Shown piece after piece: positions 5,215 through 7,515 of a stretch of 7,515 nt of DNA (positions are counted from its first letter, which is position 1; every line of letters begins with the position of its first letter). Both the position numbers and the translations under genes were made by a program. The stretch spans positions 1 through 7,515 of the forward strand of contig JADHOU010000074.1 in NCBI GenBank assembly GCA_016778825.1. Reading direction: 5' to 3'. This stretch comes from Candidatus Puniceispirillum sp. (lineage in GTDB: Bacteria; Pseudomonadota; Alphaproteobacteria; Puniceispirillales; Puniceispirillaceae). The notes below the pieces were generated by a model. It was given only the letters and a program-made list of their open reading frames with translations, was not told the DNA's origin and searched no databases.

Positions 5215-6507
5215 CTAATTGACATAAGGGTTGTTTTTGAACGGATCATTTTCGTCATCATCTTCGTCCTGATCCATCACCCATTCCACCTCAGGGCTCA
5301 AATTCACCGCAACGCCCGATGATGCTTCAGGAATGGCAACAAACGCACCTTGCGCTTCGGCCGGAACTGCGCTGCGCATTTTCATCCGGTACAGGACAAA
5401 CCCCGCCAGTAAGAATAGAAAACCGGCAATTGTTGGCATGAATCCGCGGGTGCCAATAATTTCGATAACCGATGCGGCAAGTGGCGACCCGATAACCGCA
5501 CCAGCGCCATTGACCATCAATAGGCCTGACGACATGGCCACCATCTGGCTTGGTGCCAGATAGTCATTGGCATGCGCGATAAACAGCGAATAAAGCGAAA
5601 AGACAAGCCCACCAAAAATCAACATCATGATCAAAAGCAAGCCAAATTGATCCGCGTCGAAAAGGCTGGCGATGCCAATTGCAATGCCACCAATCACCGT
5701 CGCGCCAAAAATAACAACCCGTCGGTCAAATTTATCGGAAAGGCGGCCAACCGGATATTGAAGCGCCAAGGTGCCAAGCGTTATCGAGGTCATGAAATAG
5801 CCGACTTGTGTATTGTTTAGCCCGATATTGCGTCCATAAACAGCGCCCATACCAAACACCATCGAGATAACGATCCCAACAAATACCATGCCGACAACGG
5901 CTAAAGGCGAAACCTGAACCAGCCGGCGAAAACTAATGCGTTCGGGGGCTTCAAAGCTTGGTGCCGCGCTGGCGGTAATCAAAATCGGCACAACCGCAAT
6001 CGACACCATAACCGATGCCAATAGAAACAAGCCCGCGCCGCCAGCCTCGCCAAGCGAAATCATCAATTGCCCGCCGGCCATGCCAGCCATATTGGTAATC
6101 ATATAAAGCGATAAAAGCTGGCCGCGGGTTTCATTTGTGGCTTTTTCATTCAACCAGCTTTCGCAAACGATATACATGCCAGCGAAACTAAATCCACTGG
6201 CAAAGCGCATTCCGGTCCAGACGAACGGATCAAGAAACACCACATGAACCAAAACAGCTGCCGACGCAATGGCAGACATGGCGCCAAAAACCCGAACATG
6301 GCCAACGCGCGCTAAAATATGCGGAACAATGATTGAACCGGCAAAGATACCGGCAAAATAGCCCGACATAACAATACCGGTCGCAATATTGCTAAAACCG
6401 GCCTCGGGCGCGCGCGTGCCAAGTAAAACCACCTGAAGGCCATTGCCCGCAGAAATGAGCAAAAGTCCAAAAAACAGAGTCCAACTTGATATGATGGCCT
6501 TTAGCAT
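5215..6507 (-). CDS. MFS transporter, YcaD-like, with acidic C-terminal tail
   Basis: 430 residues with about twelve hydrophobic segments between 5 and 375. The cytoplasmic loop between segments 8 and 9 carries a classical MFS motif A, GRLSDKFDRR (254-263); its counterpart in loop 2-3 is degenerate (around VPHILARVGH). SGYFAGIFAGS (48-58), CESWLNE (115-121) and RGQLLSLYM (128-136) match the layout of the YcaD-like branch. The substrate is unknown. It is expected to be an inner-membrane secondary transporter, probably proton-coupled. After the last membrane segment comes a hydrophilic tail of about 55 residues ending in an acidic cluster (412-421, DQDEDDDEND) and then PFKNNPYVN. The ATG at 6507 is supported by AAAGG at 6516-6520, 8 bp upstream. 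I see no convincing promoter in 6508-6562. A likely glnE terminator lies upstream, so it is probably its own transcription unit. Confidence 0.87.
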   Translation of the reverse strand: MLKAIISSWTLFFGLLLISAGNGLQVVLLGTRAPEAGFSNIATGIVMSGYFAGIFAGSIIVPHILARVGHVRVFGAMSAIASAAVLVHVVFLDPFVWTGMRFASGFSFAGMYIVCESWLNEKATNETRGQLLSLYMITNMAGMAGGQLMISLGEAGGAGLFLLASVMVSIAVVPILITASAAPSFEAPERISFRRLVQVSPLAVVGMVFVGIVISMVFGMGAVYGRNIGLNNTQVGYFMTSITLGTLALQYPVGRLSDKFDRRVVIFGATVIGGIAIGIASLFDADQFGLLLIMMLIFGGLVFSLYSLFIAHANDYLAPSQMVAMSSGLLMVNGAGAVIGSPLAASVIEIIGTRGFMPTIAGFLFLLAGFVLYRMKMRSAVPAEAQGAFVAIPEASSGVAVNLSPEVEWVMDQDEDDDENDPFKNNPYVN

Positions 6508-6558
6508 AAGGCGCGCCTTTCAAACGTAATATGACTATGCTTCACTGTAATTGAACAT

Positions 6559-6587
6559 AAAGCAAAACCCTGCTCGCAGTCGCAGGG
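6559..6587 (-). terminator. Probable intrinsic terminator after glnE
   Basis: On the minus strand CCCTGC (6587-6582) pairs with GCAGGG (6573-6568) around an 8-nt loop and is followed by TTTTGCTTT (6567-6559). The 6-bp stem has five G-C pairs, but the T-tract is interrupted. It lies about 110 bp past the glnE stop and before the MFS gene, the right place to separate the two units. Confidence 0.45.
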
Positions 6588-6608
6588 CACGGCGTCATAT
6601 AACGCGCT

Positions 6609-6647
6609 ACTGCATGGGGTTTGATAAGTCTTATAAGCATATGCAGT
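6609..6647. repeat. Inverted repeat with nested palindromes downstream of glnE
   Basis: ACTGCAT (6609-6615) and ATGCAGT (6641-6647) are perfect 7-bp inverted arms around 25 bp. Within or overlapping this are two 8-bp palindromes, CTTATAAG (6630-6637) and GCATATGC (6637-6644). Another odd palindrome, CAACA-T-TGTTG, sits at 6682-6692 next to the glnE stop. These could be operator sites for the MFS gene or 3'-UTR structure; nothing visible decides between them. Confidence 0.3.
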
Positions 6648-6697
6648 CTGTTCCAAAAGCGTTGTTTGACGGTCGTTTTAACAACATTGTTGATACT

Positions 6698-7515
6698 TCA
6701 TGCTGAAATGGCTGAATGATTTGCCAAATATTGATTTAAAATCGCAAAGACCGTTTCTAATGTTGTTTCCAATAACAGGGTGAGTTGCTGTTCGTCTGCA
6801 AGATCCATGCGGGCAAGCATAAATTGTCGCAATGGTGGTGGCAGCTGATCAGGAACCGAAGCGGCATTGCCAAAGGTTAGGCGTAAACATTGATGAATTT
6901 CGCTGAACAGCCGGTCAGCATCTTGCAGCGCTTCGGCGTGATTGGCGTTGATGTTACCGCTGGTTTTCAATTGTGCCAGAATGGCCGCAATTGATTGTCC
7001 GGTCTGGTCAAACAGGTCGCCATGTTGAAGCCGCATGCCTTGGATCAAAAGATCAAGCTCGACAAGGCCACCATCACGTGCACGCAAATGCCATTTTGAT
7101 TTGCCTTTGCGGACTTTGCGGATCCGCACCAACATATTGTCAATGGCTGGCCCGATCTGGCTATGATCATGCGGCTGATTGACAATCGCGTGAATCGCCA
7201 GATGCAGTTTTTCGGTTAAATCCGCGTCACCGGCAACTGGCCGCGCTTTGGCAAGCGCCAGCTTTTCCCAAAGCCATGCATCAGCCGCAAAATAGGTTTT
7301 CAGCCGATCAAGCGATGTGGCGATGGCACCAGCTTCACCTTCGGGGCGCAACCGTAAATCAACCGGATAAAGCACGCCTTCGGCGGTTGCAGTGCTAAGC
7401 CAGCTGACCATCGTCTGCGTAAGGCGGGCAAAATAGGTTGGTGCGTTTATCGGGCGTTTGCCGTTAGATAGCGTATTCTCAGGCGCGTCATAAACAAACA
7501 AAAGATCGAGATCGG
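6698..7515 (-). CDS. glnE: Glutamine synthetase adenylyltransferase GlnE, C-terminal part
   Basis: The last 271 residues of a gene that continues past the right edge; the full family length is about 950-1000. The open frame begins at the window edge with DLDLLFVYD (from 7513), the tail of the GSDLDL nucleotidyltransferase motif, so the TTG at 7501 is not a start. VDLRLRPEGEAG (fragment residues 51-62) supplies the third metal-binding aspartate, followed by WEKLALAKARPVAGD and the helical region RARDGGLVELDLLIQ. These match the C-terminal catalytic domain, which adenylylates glutamine synthetase (the N-terminal domain removes AMP). It acts in the cytoplasm under PII/glutamine control to throttle ammonia assimilation. 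A probable terminator follows at 6559-6587. Confidence 0.93.
   Translation of the reverse strand, partial: DLDLLFVYDAPENTLSNGKRPINAPTYFARLTQTMVSWLSTATAEGVLYPVDLRLRPEGEAGAIATSLDRLKTYFAADAWLWEKLALAKARPVAGDADLTEKLHLAIHAIVNQPHDHSQIGPAIDNMLVRIRKVRKGKSKWHLRARDGGLVELDLLIQGMRLQHGDLFDQTGQSIAAILAQLKTSGNINANHAEALQDADRLFSEIHQCLRLTFGNAASVPDQLPPPLRQFMLARMDLADEQQLTLLLETTLETVFAILNQYLANHSAISA

Noticed and set aside
5034..5222. 62-codon plus-strand frame between the nuclease and MFS genes
   Set aside because: It starts with GTG without a good ribosome binding site, runs into the antisense end of the MFS gene, and its basic stretch comes from the tandem 12-mer. A 49-codon minus-strand frame in the same gap was rejected for similar reasons.
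6698..7501. glnE-like frame as a complete gene starting at the TTG at 7501
   Set aside because: The frame continues upstream to the window edge through DLDLL, part of the catalytic GSDLDL motif, so the gene is cut by the window rather than starting there.

Overview
The window looks like ordinary chromosome from a free-living alphaproteobacterium of moderate GC content (about half, judged by eye). The lineage call rests on three things: a DUF1489 protein, a family essentially confined to Alphaproteobacteria; a short-chain fatty acyl-CoA regulator (ScfR/RamB/PccR type) beside a MOFRL-type glycerate 2-kinase; and a GlnE adenylyltransferase. A marine group such as SAR116 would fit, but that is a guess. 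There is no transposase, integrase, phage gene, CRISPR array, tRNA or rRNA.

Layout, left to right. (1) 2-241 (+): the C-terminal end of a glycerate 2-kinase, cut by the window edge. (2) 242-665: a 424-bp gap with a strong hairpin whose T-rich tail lies on the minus strand, and at its right end an AT-rich promoter/operator for the next gene. (3) 666-2117 (+): an ScfR-family XRE regulator. (4) 2118-2397: a 280-bp gap with two near-identical 21-bp palindromic elements, 36 bp apart. (5) 2398-3798 (+): the magnesium channel/transporter MgtE. (6) 3888-4301 (+): a DUF1489 protein. (7) 4302-4457: a convergent gap. (8) 4458-4991 (-): an exported staphylococcal-nuclease-like protein. (9) 5215-6507 (-): an MFS transporter of the YcaD-like type with an acidic C-terminal tail. 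(10) 6508-6697: a gap with a probable minus-strand terminator. (11) 6698-7515 (-): the C-terminal adenylyl-transferase half of GlnE, cut by the right edge.

The genes do not form one pathway. The most interesting signal is regulatory. The palindrome overlapping the likely -35 box of the ScfR-type gene has the same layout (TTTGNAAW-N3-WTTNCAAA, loosely) as the two palindromes upstream of mgtE. It resembles the TTTGCAAA-spacer-TTTGCAAA operator that I recall for the ScfR member PccR. This suggests the regulator represses itself and also acts on mgtE, which would link acyl-CoA status to magnesium transport. That link is inference from sequence only. I found no clearly new multi-gene system.
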